DNA from: Neolewinella aquimaris
GTDB taxonomy: Bacteria > Bacteroidota > Bacteroidia > Chitinophagales > Saprospiraceae
Length of the DNA: 64,000 nt
Reading direction: 5' to 3'
NCBI RefSeq assembly: GCF_014197245.1
Contig: NZ_JACIFF010000003.1
Location: forward strand, 463,901 to 527,900
The notes beneath the pieces were generated by a model. It worked only from the letters and a program-made list of their open reading frames with translations, had not been told where the DNA came from and made no database searches. Below are positions 54,980-63,834 of the stretch, piece by piece (positions within the stretch are counted from its first letter, which is position 1; every line of letters starts with the position of its first letter). The position numbers and the translations under genes were made by a program.

Positions 54980-56200
54980 ATGCGCCGTACTCCTCGTCAC
55001 CTAGCCGTTTTGACTCCGTTACTGCTGATAGCAGTGGTGGGTTCGATGCAGACAACGAAGGCGCAGGCCGATCCCCTGGCTACCCTAATCGAGCGCCACC
55101 GAGAAGACTTCGGACCCTGGGTGGAATACCCCGACAGTTTTGAGGTACAAGTGCTGTACACGCAGATCGACCGGCAAACTGACGGTACCGTACAACTGCG
55201 TACCTACCGTTGGGGGGCGGATTCGACGCGCTACTTCTACCCTGCCAGCACCGTGAAGATGCCGGTTGCCGTTCTCGCGCTGCAAAAGCTCAATGGACTG
55301 GGGGTGCTCGGATTGGACAGCCAGACGCCCTTGCTTCACGGAATCGGGCTTGCACCTGCGTCCGCGCCCCAGACGTCCGTACGTTCCGATACGAGTGCGG
55401 AAAGCGGCCTGCCGAGTGTCGGCCACTATGTCCGAAAAATTTTTCTGGCCAGTGATAACGATGCCTATAATCGGCTGTTCGAGTGGCTGGGCCCAACCTA
55501 CATCAACGCTTCACTACGCGCTGCGGGTATAAACGGTGGCCGGATCCAGCACCGGGTGGGGGTAGACGGATTCGAAAACATCTCCCACGCTTACCTCAAT
55601 CCCGTACAGTTTGCGGATGGATACGAGACGCTGTACCAGATCGGTGAACGCCACGATAAGTATTACGATTCACTGCCCGGTATAGGCGGTCAACAGCGGG
55701 GCATCGGTTATACGGAGGGGGACTCACTGATTCGAAAGCCCTTTGACTTTAGTCACAAAAATTACCTGTCGGTGCGGAACCTGCACGATATTCTACTGCG
55801 CATCGTGTTGCCGGAGGCGGTAGATACGCCGTTCAACCTAACCGGGGCCGATTATGCACTACTGCGGTCGGCTATGGCGGAACGGCCCCGGGAGAGTGCT
55901 TCTCCCCGCTACGCACAGCCGGATAACTACGTCAAGTTCTGGATCTACGGGGATGAGCCGGAGGGGACGCGTATACCCGATAACGTCCGGATCCTCAACA
56001 AGGTAGGATGGGCCTACGGTTACCTGACGGACGCGGCCTACATTACCGACGGGGAAGTGGAGTTTATCCTCGTTGGGACAATTCACACCAATGCCAATCG
56101 AATTTTTAACGATGGAGTGTATGAATATGAGGAAGTGGGGATGCCCTTTTTCGGCCGGTTAGGACGTGCGGTGATGGAGTATGAGCGGGGCCGGAGGTAG
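54980..56200 (+). CDS. Class A beta-lactamase-fold serine hydrolase, exported
   Basis: About 406 residues with a signal-like N-terminus (HLAVLTPLLLIAVVGSM). Active-site motifs: the SxxK nucleophile in YPASTVKMPVAVLALQKL, the SDN-type motif in FLASDNDAYNRLFEWLG, and a KTG-like KVG in ILNKVGWAYGYLTDAAYI. The typical class A enzyme has about 290 residues; this one has extra segments, so it may be a peptidase or esterase of the same fold instead of a true beta-lactamase. No Omega-loop Glu was confidently placed. The ATG at 54980 was chosen because further upstream the frame runs through repeats. The gene is bracketed by copies of one repeat family. Confidence 0.78.
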   Translation: MRRTPRHLAVLTPLLLIAVVGSMQTTKAQADPLATLIERHREDFGPWVEYPDSFEVQVLYTQIDRQTDGTVQLRTYRWGADSTRYFYPASTVKMPVAVLALQKLNGLGVLGLDSQTPLLHGIGLAPASAPQTSVRSDTSAESGLPSVGHYVRKIFLASDNDAYNRLFEWLGPTYINASLRAAGINGGRIQHRVGVDGFENISHAYLNPVQFADGYETLYQIGERHDKYYDSLPGIGGQQRGIGYTEGDSLIRKPFDFSHKNYLSVRNLHDILLRIVLPEAVDTPFNLTGADYALLRSAMAERPRESASPRYAQPDNYVKFWIYGDEPEGTRIPDNVRILNKVGWAYGYLTDAAYITDGEVEFILVGTIHTNANRIFNDGVYEYEEVGMPFFGRLGRAVMEYERGRR

Positions 56201-56309
56201 GGGCAGCTTGTCGGCTGAAGGGAGACGTTACTGGGGAGTTGGGTGTTGGAGGCAGCTTGTCGGCTGAAGGCCGACGCTACTGGGGGGCTGAAGCCGACGC
56301 TACGCGGGG
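56201..56309 (+). repeat. Further copies of the GTCGGCTGAAGGCCGAC hairpin repeat
   Basis: A diverged copy at 56201-56236, a full copy at 56244-56286 and a short GGCTGAAGCCGACGCTAC piece at 56286-56305. The last includes the stop codon of pyrH on the other strand. Confidence 0.8.
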
Positions 56310-57037
56310 ACGCGGGCGGTCTCGACGTTGGTGACCAGCGTGCCGACGGATTCACCGAACATGATCTTACGAAGGTTGGCGGGCTCGTTGATGTCGAAAA
56401 CGATGATGGGCAGGTCGTTTTCGGCACAGAGGGCGAAGGCAGCCTGGTCCATGACGCGCAGGTTTTTGTTCATCACTTCGCGGAAGGAGATCCGTTCGTA
56501 CTTCGTAGCCGTAGGGTCCTTTTCCGGATCGGCGGTGTAGATGCCGTCGACGCGGGTGCCCTTTAGGATGACGTCGGCCCCGATCTCGTTGGCGCGGAGT
56601 GCGGCGGCGGAGTCGGTCGTGAAGTAGGGATTGCCGGTACCGGCGCTGAAGATTACCACGCGCCCCTTTTCCAGGTGACGGATCGCCCGGCGGCGGATGT
56701 AGGGCTCGGCGATCTGCTGCATTTCGATGGCGGAGATCAGGCGGGTGTAGACACCGTGGGTTTCCATCATGCTCTGCAGCGCCATGCCATTGATCACGGT
56801 AGCCAGCATGCCCATGTAGTCTCCCTGGGTACGTTCGACACCGGATTCGGCGGCGGAGAGCCCCCGGAAAATGTTGCCGCCACCAATGACTACGGCCACT
56901 TCCACCCCGATGTCGATGAGCTCCTTGATCTGCTTGGTGTAGTAGGTGAGCATTTTGGGGTCGATGCCGTATTGCTGGTCACCCATCAGGGTTTCACCGG
57001 ACAATTTGAGCATAATGCGGCGGTACTTCAAAGCCAT
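56300..57037 (-). CDS. pyrH: Uridylate kinase
   Basis: Phosphorylates UMP to UDP in pyrimidine nucleotide synthesis; amino-acid-kinase fold, hexameric in bacteria. 245 residues. Signatures: [59 protein letters not shown] and [12 protein letters not shown]. The ATG at 57037 starts at MALKYRRI, the usual N-terminus; an in-frame start 45 bases upstream is less likely. The stop codon lies within a dispersed repeat copy. Confidence 0.95.
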   Translation of the reverse strand: MALKYRRIMLKLSGETLMGDQQYGIDPKMLTYYTKQIKELIDIGVEVAVVIGGGNIFRGLSAAESGVERTQGDYMGMLATVINGMALQSMMETHGVYTRLISAIEMQQIAEPYIRRRAIRHLEKGRVVIFSAGTGNPYFTTDSAAALRANEIGADVILKGTRVDGIYTADPEKDPTATKYERISFREVMNKNLRVMDQAAFALCAENDLPIIVFDINEPANLRKIMFGESVGTLVTNVETARVPA

Positions 57038-57122
57038 GAGGCGGGTAGGTTTATTATCGCTGCTGCCTGCGGCGCCGGACAAAGGTAATTAAATGACGCT
57101 TCGCCGGGGGTGGCTTTTGACA

Positions 57123-58256
57123 TTACAGCTTTCGCTCCAGCAGGGGCACGAGGTTTTCCTTCCAAGCGGTAAAGGAACCGTCGAGAATGTGCTGTCGAGC
57201 CTCCCGAACGATGGAAAGGTAGAAGGTCAGGTTGTGTAATGTCGCCAATTGTCCGGCCAGTAATTCTCCGCAGCGGAGGAGGTGACAGAGGTAGGCCTTC
57301 GAGTGAAGTTGGGAAGTCGGGGCGGCCGCAGGGTGATCGTCGATGGGGGAGTGGTCGTTCTTCCACTTGGCGTTGCGGATGTTGATGATGCCATCGCGGG
57401 TGTAGAGCATGCCGTGGCGGGCGTTGCGGCTGGGAAGTACGCAGTCGAACATGTCGATGCCGCGACTGATGCACTCCAGTAGATTGGCCGGGGTGCCGAC
57501 GCCCATGAGGTAACGGGGCTTCTCCTTCGGCAGAATGTCGCAGCAGAGCTTCGTGATGCGGTACATATCCGGAATGGGCTCCCCTACCGAAAGGCCACCG
57601 ATCGCGTTGCCCGGCTGGTCCTGGGAAGCGATAAATTCACAGGACTTTACCCGCAGATCATCGTAGCTGCCCCCTTGTACAATGGGGAAGAGGGCCTGGG
57701 AGTGACTGTACCTCGGCTGTGAACCCCGCATGAAGCTAACGCAGCGTTCGAGCCAGCGGTGGGTCAGGTGCATGCTTTTTTCGGCGTACTGCCGGGTTGA
57801 AGGATAGGGCGGACACTCGTCAAAGGCCATAACGATATCGGCCCCGATCGTGCGCTGAATGCCCAGGCTACTTTCCGGACTGAACAGGTGCTTGCTCCCG
57901 TCGATGTGGCTGGCAAAGGTGGCCCCCTCCTCGGTGATTTTGCGCCGGTGGGCCAGGCTGAAGACCTGGTAGCCGCCGCTGTCGGTTAGAATCGGACCGT
58001 CCCATCCCATAAATTTGTGCAAACCACCCGCGGCCTCCATCACTTCCATTCCGGGGCGCAGGTATAGGTGGTAGGTATTGCCAAGAATGATTTGGGCCTT
58101 TACCTGCTCTTTCAGCTCCCGCTGGTGCACCCCCTTGACGGTGCCTAGGGTACCTACCGGCATGAAGATGGGCGTCTGGATTTGTCCGTGGTCGGTAGTG
58201 AGTACGCCGGCGCGGGCGTCGGTCGTGGGGTCCGTGTGCTCGAGGGTAAACTGCAT
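57123..58256 (-). CDS. tgt: tRNA-guanine transglycosylase (queuosine synthesis)
   Basis: Exchanges G34 for preQ1 in GUN-anticodon tRNAs. 377 residues. Signatures: ILTDSGGYQVFSLAHRRKI with the general Asp, GNAIGGLSVGEPIPDMYRI, PRYLMGVGTPANLL, and the nucleophile Asp in MFDCVLPSRNARHG. The usual CxCxxC zinc ligands before the last helices are not visible; that stretch reads DDHPAAAPTSQLHSKAYLCH. From memory, Bacteroidota enzymes commonly lack this triad. A coding-strand TACCTTCG at 58260-58267 ends four bases before the ATG and may be a -7 box. Confidence 0.94.
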   Translation of the reverse strand: MQFTLEHTDPTTDARAGVLTTDHGQIQTPIFMPVGTLGTVKGVHQRELKEQVKAQIILGNTYHLYLRPGMEVMEAAGGLHKFMGWDGPILTDSGGYQVFSLAHRRKITEEGATFASHIDGSKHLFSPESSLGIQRTIGADIVMAFDECPPYPSTRQYAEKSMHLTHRWLERCVSFMRGSQPRYSHSQALFPIVQGGSYDDLRVKSCEFIASQDQPGNAIGGLSVGEPIPDMYRITKLCCDILPKEKPRYLMGVGTPANLLECISRGIDMFDCVLPSRNARHGMLYTRDGIINIRNAKWKNDHSPIDDHPAAAPTSQLHSKAYLCHLLRCGELLAGQLATLHNLTFYLSIVREARQHILDGSFTAWKENLVPLLERKL

Positions 58257-58298
58257 TGGCGCGAAGGTAGTAAGCCCTCCGGGACCCGAGTTTTTAGG

Positions 58299-58331
58299 AA
58301 AGTAAAAACTCAGTCGGCGAGTTTTTACTTT
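58299..58331. repeat. 13-bp perfect hairpin with flanking related arms, between tgt and pth
   Basis: AAAGTAAAAACTC (58299-58311), loop AGTCGGC, GAGTTTTTACTTT (58319-58331). Extra arms GAGTTTTTA (58288-58296) and TAAAAACTC (58344-58352) allow alternative pairings. T-rich ends on both strands look terminator-like although the flanking genes diverge. Confidence 0.7.
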
Positions 58332-58457
58332 TTGGCCCTAAACTAAAAACTCAGGTGAAGAGGGCCATGTATTTCGGCACTGTGTTACCCGCCTTGCAGG
58401 GTCGCCCTAGAAGGGCTCAACCTTGGTCCAACGGGGGTGCGGGTAAGCCTGCTTTTC

Positions 58458-58465
58458 TACCTTTG
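58458..58465 (+). promoter_or_regulatory. Putative -7 box of pth
   Basis: TACCTTTG, a full match to TAnnTTTG, about 57 bases before the pth ATG. No TTG at the expected spacing, so only moderate support. Confidence 0.35.
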
Positions 58466-58470
58466 CGCTG

Positions 58471-58487
58471 CACCTGCGGCCCCGCCA
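58471..58487 (-). repeat. Diverged copy of GGCGGGGACGCAGGAGC motif
   Basis: The minus strand reads TGGCGGGGCCGCAGGTG, between the pth -7 box and its start. Confidence 0.4.
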
Positions 58488-58521
58488 AATGGAGCGACCG
58501 AAGTTTATCAGATTCTCCCCC

Positions 58522-59070
58522 ATGAAGTTTCTCATCGCCGGCCTCGGCAACCCCGGCCCCAAGTACGAAGACACCCGCCATAATGTAGGCTTCCGCGTCG
58601 TGGAGCAGCTGGCGGACGAGTGGAAGAGCGAGACCCACGGCGATCTGGCCCGCATCAAACACCGGGGCAAGCAACTGATTCTGCTCAAGCCGAATACGTA
58701 CATGAACCTCAGCGGCAAGGCCGTCCGCTACTGGCTGCAGGCCGAAAATATCCCGAAGGAGAACCTGCTGGTGGTGATGGACGACCTCCACCTCGATTTC
58801 GGCCGCCTACGCCTGCGCGGAAAGGGCAGCGATGCGGGCCACAACGGACTGAAGGACATCGACCGGCTCACCGGCGGCAACAACTACGCCCGCCTGCGCG
58901 TAGGCATCGGTAAGGATTTTCACCCGGGGCAGCAGGCCGACTACGTGCTGAGCAAATGGACCCGGGAGGAGCGTGAGGAATTACCCGCCCTGCTGAAGGA
59001 CGCCAGTGAGGCCTGCCTCAGCTTTTGCGCTCACGGACTGGGAAATACCATGACCGCCTTCAACCGATAA
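58522..59070 (+). CDS. pth: Peptidyl-tRNA hydrolase
   Basis: Releases tRNA from peptidyl-tRNAs dropped by ribosomes. 182 residues, normal for the family. Signatures: MKFLIAGLGNPGPKYEDTRH (catalytic His at the end of this segment) then NVGF, LLKPNTYMNLSG, VVMDDLHLDFGRLRLR with the catalytic Asp, and GSDAGHNGLKDI. The ATG at 58522 begins the conserved strand; an in-frame ATG 33 bases earlier lacks support. Confidence 0.95.
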   Translation: MKFLIAGLGNPGPKYEDTRHNVGFRVVEQLADEWKSETHGDLARIKHRGKQLILLKPNTYMNLSGKAVRYWLQAENIPKENLLVVMDDLHLDFGRLRLRGKGSDAGHNGLKDIDRLTGGNNYARLRVGIGKDFHPGQQADYVLSKWTREEREELPALLKDASEACLSFCAHGLGNTMTAFNR

Positions 59071-59118
59071 ACCCTCTCCCCACATTGCTGTTAGGCCGGT
59101 ACATCATCCCCAGCCTAG

Positions 59119-60606
59119 TTGAGCAAGCAAGTTACCGTCATTGGGGCCGGATTCGCCGGCCTGTCCGCCGCCGCCCACCTCGCGCGCGACGGGTATCGCG
59201 TCAGAATCCTGGAAAAGAACGAGGGCCTGGGTGGCCGGGCCCGTCAGTTTTCCGCCGAAGGATTCACCTTTGACATGGGACCGAGCTGGTACTGGATGCC
59301 GGAGGTCTTCGAGAATTTCTTCAACGCCTTCGGCCGCAGCGCCGCCGATTTTTACGAACTGGTGCGCCTCGACCCCAGCTACGAGATCGTCTTCGGCGTC
59401 GAGGACCGAGTGGAGGTGCCGGCGACGGTCCACGAACTGTTTGCCCTTTTCGAGCGCCTCGAACCGGGAAGTGCGCCCAACTTGCGCAAATTCCTGCAGG
59501 AGGCCGAGTACAAATACCGTGTGGGGATCAACGAGTTCGTACAGAAGCCGGGGCACAGTATCCTGGATTTTGCCGATCTGCGGGTCTTTAAGTCCGCCTT
59601 CAAGTTGCAGATGCTGACGGACATGTCGACCTACGTCCGCCGCCTCTTCAAGCACCCGCAATTGATTCAGTTGCTCGAATTTCCGGTGCTGTTCCTAGGG
59701 GCTACGCCCGCCAATACCCCCGCCCTGTACAGCCTGATGAACTACGCCGACCTGGCCCTCGGTACCTGGTACCCCCTGGGTGGCATGCACCGCATCATCG
59801 AGGGGATGGCGACCGTCGCCCGCGAGCAGGGGGTGGAGATCATCAGTGGCAGCGCCGTTTCTTCCGTGAAGACCGTAGAGGGGAAAGTACAATCGGTAAA
59901 GACACAGGACGGACGGACCTACCCGACCGACATCCTCGTCTGCGCCGCCGACTACCACCACTTCGAGCAGGAAGTGCTGCAGCCCAGGGATCGCATGTAT
60001 ACCGAGCAGTACTGGACGAAGCGTACCATGGCCCCCTCCAGCCTACTGTTTTATGTAGGTATCGACCGCAAGGTGCCGGGATTGCACCACCACACCCTCT
60101 TCTTCGACGCCGATTTCGATCGCCACGCCCACGACATTTACGAGGAGCCGGCCCTGCCCGAAGACCCGCTTTTTTACGTGTGTGCCCCCTCGGTGACCGA
60201 TCAAACCGTGGCTCCGGAGGGTTGCGAGAATATGTTCTTCCTTCTTCCCCTGGCTCCGGACCTCGACGATAACGAGGAAATGCGCGAGCATTACTGGAAC
60301 CTCATGTGCGATCGCCTGTCGCGCCGCATTGGGTTTGATATTCGTCCGCACGTGGTGTACCGCAGGTCGTACGCCCACCGCGAGTTTCGGGAAGACTACA
60401 ACGCATACCGCGGAAATGCCTACGGTCTTGCGAATACACTCACGCAAACTGCCTTTTTAAAGCCTAAATTGCGGAGTAAGAAGGTTCGTAATCTATGGTA
60501 CGCCGGTCAGTTAACCACCCCGGGCCCCGGCATGCCGCCCAGCATCATCTCCGGAGAAGTGGCCGCCCGTGACATCAAAAAAGCTTATCCCGTAGCACAT
60601 GCTTAA
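59119..60606 (+). CDS. crtI: Phytoene desaturase
   Basis: FAD-dependent desaturation of phytoene to lycopene (or neurosporene) at the membrane. 495 residues, TTG start at 59119 directly before the conserved SKQVTVIGAGFAGLSAAAHL nucleotide-binding strand. Other signatures: EGLGGRARQF, FDMGPSWYWMP, and the C-terminal NLWYAGQLTTPGPGMPPSII followed by SGEVAA. The stop overlaps the crtB start by eight bases, so the two are translationally coupled. No closely matching promoter was found in the 48-base gap after pth. Confidence 0.94.
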   Translation: MSKQVTVIGAGFAGLSAAAHLARDGYRVRILEKNEGLGGRARQFSAEGFTFDMGPSWYWMPEVFENFFNAFGRSAADFYELVRLDPSYEIVFGVEDRVEVPATVHELFALFERLEPGSAPNLRKFLQEAEYKYRVGINEFVQKPGHSILDFADLRVFKSAFKLQMLTDMSTYVRRLFKHPQLIQLLEFPVLFLGATPANTPALYSLMNYADLALGTWYPLGGMHRIIEGMATVAREQGVEIISGSAVSSVKTVEGKVQSVKTQDGRTYPTDILVCAADYHHFEQEVLQPRDRMYTEQYWTKRTMAPSSLLFYVGIDRKVPGLHHHTLFFDADFDRHAHDIYEEPALPEDPLFYVCAPSVTDQTVAPEGCENMFFLLPLAPDLDDNEEMREHYWNLMCDRLSRRIGFDIRPHVVYRRSYAHREFREDYNAYRGNAYGLANTLTQTAFLKPKLRSKKVRNLWYAGQLTTPGPGMPPSIISGEVAARDIKKAYPVAHA

Positions 60607-61435
60607 TCTGTACAAACAAGTATGTCGCGAGTGCGCCTCCCTGGTCACCCGCCGGTACAGCACCAGCTTCAGCATGGGCATTCGGGTCTTCGATGCTCCA
60701 CTGCGGGCGCCGATCTACGGTATCTACGGTTTCGTGCGGTTTGCCGATGAGATCGTCGACACCTTTCACCACCAGGACAAGCAGATGCTCTTCGAGCGGT
60801 TTCGTCAGGATACCTACCATGCGCTCGAGCACGGGATAAGCCTCAATCCCATTCTACAGGCCTTTCAGGAAGTGGCTCATCGCTACCAGATCGGCCGCGA
60901 CCTCATCGATCCCTTCCTCGACAGCATGGAAATGGACCTCGATAACACCCGCTACAACCCGTCCTTATATAAGGAGTACATCTACGGTTCGGCCGAAGTG
61001 GTGGGGTTGATGTGCCTGCGGGTCTTTGTAGACGGCGATGAGGAGGAGTACGACCGGCTGCGTGCGCCCGCTCAGTCGCTGGGGGCAGCATTCCAGAAGG
61101 TCAATTTCCTGCGCGACATCCGCTCCGACTACCACGACCGGGGGCGGGTGTACTTTCCCGGCGTGGACTACGATAAATTCGACAACGACGTAAAGGCCAC
61201 CATCGAGGCCGACATCAAGGCCGATTTCGACCATGCCTACCGGGGAATCGTGGAGCTACCGACCAGTGCACGGTTGGGGGTTTACCTGGCCTACGTCTAC
61301 TACACCAAGCTTTTTCAGAAGATCCGCAATGCCCCGGCAAAGCACGTCACGGAGCGGCGCATTCGGGTGGCGGACAGTCGGAAGGTGTACCTGCTGGCCA
61401 GTTCGGCCGTAAAGCACCGCTTCAATCTGTTGTAG
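60599..61435 (+). CDS. crtB: Phytoene synthase
   Basis: Condenses two geranylgeranyl diphosphates to phytoene. 278 residues. The two Asp-rich substrate motifs are present: RFADEIVDTFH near residue 50, and KVNFLRDIRSDYHDRGRVYF near residue 170. YSTSFSMGIRVFDAPLRAPI and YIYGSAEVVGLMCLRVF are further family segments. It overlaps crtI by eight bases. The space downstream before the cruF-like gene is taken up by repeats. Confidence 0.95.
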   Translation: MLNLYKQVCRECASLVTRRYSTSFSMGIRVFDAPLRAPIYGIYGFVRFADEIVDTFHHQDKQMLFERFRQDTYHALEHGISLNPILQAFQEVAHRYQIGRDLIDPFLDSMEMDLDNTRYNPSLYKEYIYGSAEVVGLMCLRVFVDGDEEEYDRLRAPAQSLGAAFQKVNFLRDIRSDYHDRGRVYFPGVDYDKFDNDVKATIEADIKADFDHAYRGIVELPTSARLGVYLAYVYYTKLFQKIRNAPAKHVTERRIRVADSRKVYLLASSAVKHRFNLL

Positions 61436-61462
61436 GTGGGCGGCGGCGCGCGGGAGCGGTGG
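61436..61462 (+). repeat. Diverged copy of GGCGGGGACGCAGGAGC motif after crtB
   Basis: GTGGGCGGCGGCGCGCGGGA followed by GCGGTGG, starting at the first base after the crtB stop codon. Confidence 0.4.
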
Positions 61463-61494
61463 TTATTCAATAATAGCAAGCTTGGTCTGCTACA

Positions 61495-61570
61495 ATTTTT
61501 CAACACAGATTGCCTGCGGCAGTCGCTGATTCGCTGCGCTCGGGCACAGATTCACACGGATCTTTTTGCT
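61495..61570 (-). repeat. 'CAGATT'-family repeat copy inside the carotenoid cluster
   Basis: The reverse complement of 61528-61552 equals 49004-49028 over 25 bases, and CAATCTGTGTT recurs at a similar distance in both copies. Related in wording to the element at 21012-21149. Confidence 0.7.
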
Positions 61571-61618
61571 GTACTTGGCGGGAGAAGTGCCGGTGTCGTC
61601 GGCCGACCGAGGCACGAG

Positions 61619-61656
61619 GCTCGTCCGCCGACTGAGTAGGTACTCGGCGGACGAGC
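61619..61656. repeat. Perfect 13-bp hairpin GCTCGTCCGCCGA / TCGGCGGACGAGC
   Basis: Arms 61619-61631 and 61644-61656 with a 12-base loop, preceded by the palindrome GTCGGCCGAC (61598-61607). No U tract follows. Same arms as the inverted repeat at 19853-19920. Confidence 0.75.
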
Positions 61657-61689
61657 TTCCAACCATTTTCTCCATCTTACGTCTATACT

Positions 61690-62394
61690 GTGATCAAATG
61701 GAGAGCCCCCTTGCCTATACGTCTTCCGGTTGTTAACGATGCAACAGAATCGCCGCTAACCGCTGGTGAGAAATACCTGATATGGTTCCTGCTGTTTGCC
61801 TTTGCTTCGGGGGCACTGGCGCATACCCTTCCGGCCGTGCTGCCGGTGACTCGGTATACGACGGATGGGTTGTTGCTGGTCATCAATGGGCTATTGATCT
61901 TTAGCCTTTATCGACGGTGGGGCGATGTCCGGTTGCTCTGGTGGCTGGTCTTTGCTTACTGCTTCACCTTCGCGGCCGAGGCGGTGGGGGTGGCTACCGG
62001 CGCCATCTTCGGTGAGTACGCATACGGCGCTACTATGTGGTGGCAGTGGCTGGGGGTGCCCTTCGTGATTGCGCTGAACTGGTGCGTGCTGACGCTGGCC
62101 ACCAACGACCTGGCCGAGCGGATTATCGGGAAGCAACCCTGGTTAGTGGCCGGACTGGCGAGTGTCCTGATCGCCGTATACGACGTGGCGATCGAGCCGG
62201 TGGCCATTAAGCTTGACTACTGGCAGTGGGCCGGGGGGAGCATACCGCTGCAGAACTACCTGATGTGGGCGGTGGTGGCCTTTATGATCTCCCTGCCGTT
62301 GCAGTTGTTGCGCATTCGGTTTAGGAGTCCGGTCCTGGTGGTCTATCTGTTTGCTCAGTTATTCTTCTTTATGGTGCTTAACTTGGCTTTATGA
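61690..62394 (+). CDS. CruF-like carotenoid biosynthesis membrane protein (putative 1',2'-hydratase)
   Basis: 234 residues with about seven TM segments; GTG start at 61690. It fits the carotenoid-hydratase (CruF/DUF422) family: GVATGAIFGEYAYGATMWWQ, GVPFVIALNW and VLIAVYDVAIEPVAIKLDYW, then QWAGGSIPLQNYLMW. Such enzymes add water to the psi end of lycopene or gamma-carotene. It overlaps the next gene, a lycopene cyclase, by four bases (ATGA). Together with a beta-cyclase this predicts monocyclic, 1'-hydroxylated carotenoids such as the saproxanthin or myxol type; the exact product is inference. Confidence 0.8.
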   Translation: MIKWRAPLPIRLPVVNDATESPLTAGEKYLIWFLLFAFASGALAHTLPAVLPVTRYTTDGLLLVINGLLIFSLYRRWGDVRLLWWLVFAYCFTFAAEAVGVATGAIFGEYAYGATMWWQWLGVPFVIALNWCVLTLATNDLAERIIGKQPWLVAGLASVLIAVYDVAIEPVAIKLDYWQWAGGSIPLQNYLMWAVVAFMISLPLQLLRIRFRSPVLVVYLFAQLFFFMVLNLAL

Positions 62395-63533
62395 CCGATA
62401 CCGATACCGATTACGATATCGTAGTGGCCGGGGGCGGACTGGCCGGACTGAGCATGCTGTATCACCTGCACACGGCCGGGAAACTTGGGGAGAAGCGGGT
62501 ACTGCTGGTCGATCCGGAGCGCAAGGAGGGTCACGATCGTACCTGGTCGTTTTGGGAGAAGGGGGAAGGCCCCTTTGAAAAGTTGGTGCACCACCGTTGG
62601 CACCAGGTAACGTTGCACAACGGCAACACTCATTGCTCCTGCGCGCTGCGCCCCTATGCCTACAAGGTGATTTTGAGCAATGACTTTTATGGGTACGTCA
62701 ATCGTATTTTGGATAAGCTGCCGAATCTGGAACGTCGGTTTACAACGGCGGACCAGTTTCTTCCCACCGACGACAAGGTGCACTTTCGAATGCAGGGGGA
62801 AGGGTATAGTGCCACTCACCTTTTCAGTAGTCTGCCGCACCCGCTGGATTACCGGGAAGTGAATCAGCCCTACCTCGATCAGCACTTTCGGGGGTGGTTT
62901 GTGGAGACCGATGAGGATACCTTCGATCCCGGGACGGCGGCCATGATGGACTTTCGTACGCCACAGGAAGGAGAGACCCGCTTCTTCTACGTGCTTCCCT
63001 TCAGTCAGCGCCGGGCACTGGTGGAGATCGCGATCTTTAGCAACGATCACCTGACCACGGAAGCTTACGATGTACTGATAGGGGAGTACATCCGAGCGAA
63101 CTGGACCAGGGGGACCTACCGCGTGACGCACACGGAAGCGGGGAATATTCCCATGACGACCTACGGTTATCCCCGTCGCCGCGGCAACCATATATATATA
63201 GGACTGGGCGGTGGGGCGGCGCGACCCTCTACGGGATACACCTTTTACGGACTACAGCGGCAACTGGCGCGGATGGCCCGTGACTACCCGGACATCACCG
63301 ATACGCGGGTGTGGCCGGAGAAGCACCTGCTGTACGATGCGACCTTGCTACGCATCCTGCAGGAACGCAAGCTGGCGGGGGAAGAACTTTTCGTCAATCT
63401 ATTTCGCGACAATCCGCCGGCACGGGTACTGGCCTTTCTGAACGGGGAGAGTAGTCTATGGCAAGAATTGCGGCTGATGGCGACCACTCCCGTGGGGGTG
63501 TTCGGAAGTACTTTCGTGCGGGAGCTGCTGTGA
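62391..63533 (+). CDS. crtY: Lycopene beta-cyclase (CrtY type)
   Basis: Cyclises psi ends of lycopene to beta rings. 380 residues. The N-terminal dinucleotide motif is YDIVVAGGGLAGLSMLYHL; the family segment GHDRTWSFWEKGEG follows, then MMDFRTPQEGETRFFYVLPF and the C-terminal YIGLGGGAARPSTGYTF. Its translation is coupled to the CruF-like gene. No hydroxylase (crtZ) or ketolase follows in the window. Confidence 0.9.
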   Translation: MTDTDTDYDIVVAGGGLAGLSMLYHLHTAGKLGEKRVLLVDPERKEGHDRTWSFWEKGEGPFEKLVHHRWHQVTLHNGNTHCSCALRPYAYKVILSNDFYGYVNRILDKLPNLERRFTTADQFLPTDDKVHFRMQGEGYSATHLFSSLPHPLDYREVNQPYLDQHFRGWFVETDEDTFDPGTAAMMDFRTPQEGETRFFYVLPFSQRRALVEIAIFSNDHLTTEAYDVLIGEYIRANWTRGTYRVTHTEAGNIPMTTYGYPRRRGNHIYIGLGGGAARPSTGYTFYGLQRQLARMARDYPDITDTRVWPEKHLLYDATLLRILQERKLAGEELFVNLFRDNPPARVLAFLNGESSLWQELRLMATTPVGVFGSTFVRELL

Positions 63534-63588
63534 ATCACGGACTTGGGTGAGGGAAGAAAAAGAGTCTTGATTTAAACTACTGTTGTGC

Positions 63589-63620
63589 TTGTACGTTTAC
63601 AATCACGCGCCCTATCTTTG
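63589..63620 (+). promoter_or_regulatory. Promoter P1 of the downstream transcript
   Basis: TTG (63589-63591), a 21-base spacer and TATCTTTG (63613-63620), full consensus match. Confidence 0.6.
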
Positions 63621-63802
63621 CCGTCCCGCAAACGATACGTGTGCGCACTCCGCCGGGTCTTTTACAGGCATCTGGCGCCCCCCATACCAAGCTTTCCGCC
63701 CCCGAGGCGTCTGCGGCAACGGCCGGCAGCGCGGTGGTGGGATCGCCCCGGGGGGACGGCTTCGGCTTCTGGATAAGTTTTCGAAAATATGTTTCGGAGG
63801 GC

Positions 63803-63834
63803 TTGCAGGAACGGGGCGGGTGAGTGTACCTTTG
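63803..63834 (+). promoter_or_regulatory. Promoter P2 of the downstream transcript
   Basis: TTG (63803-63805), a 21-base spacer and TACCTTTG (63827-63834), full consensus match. Confidence 0.6.
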
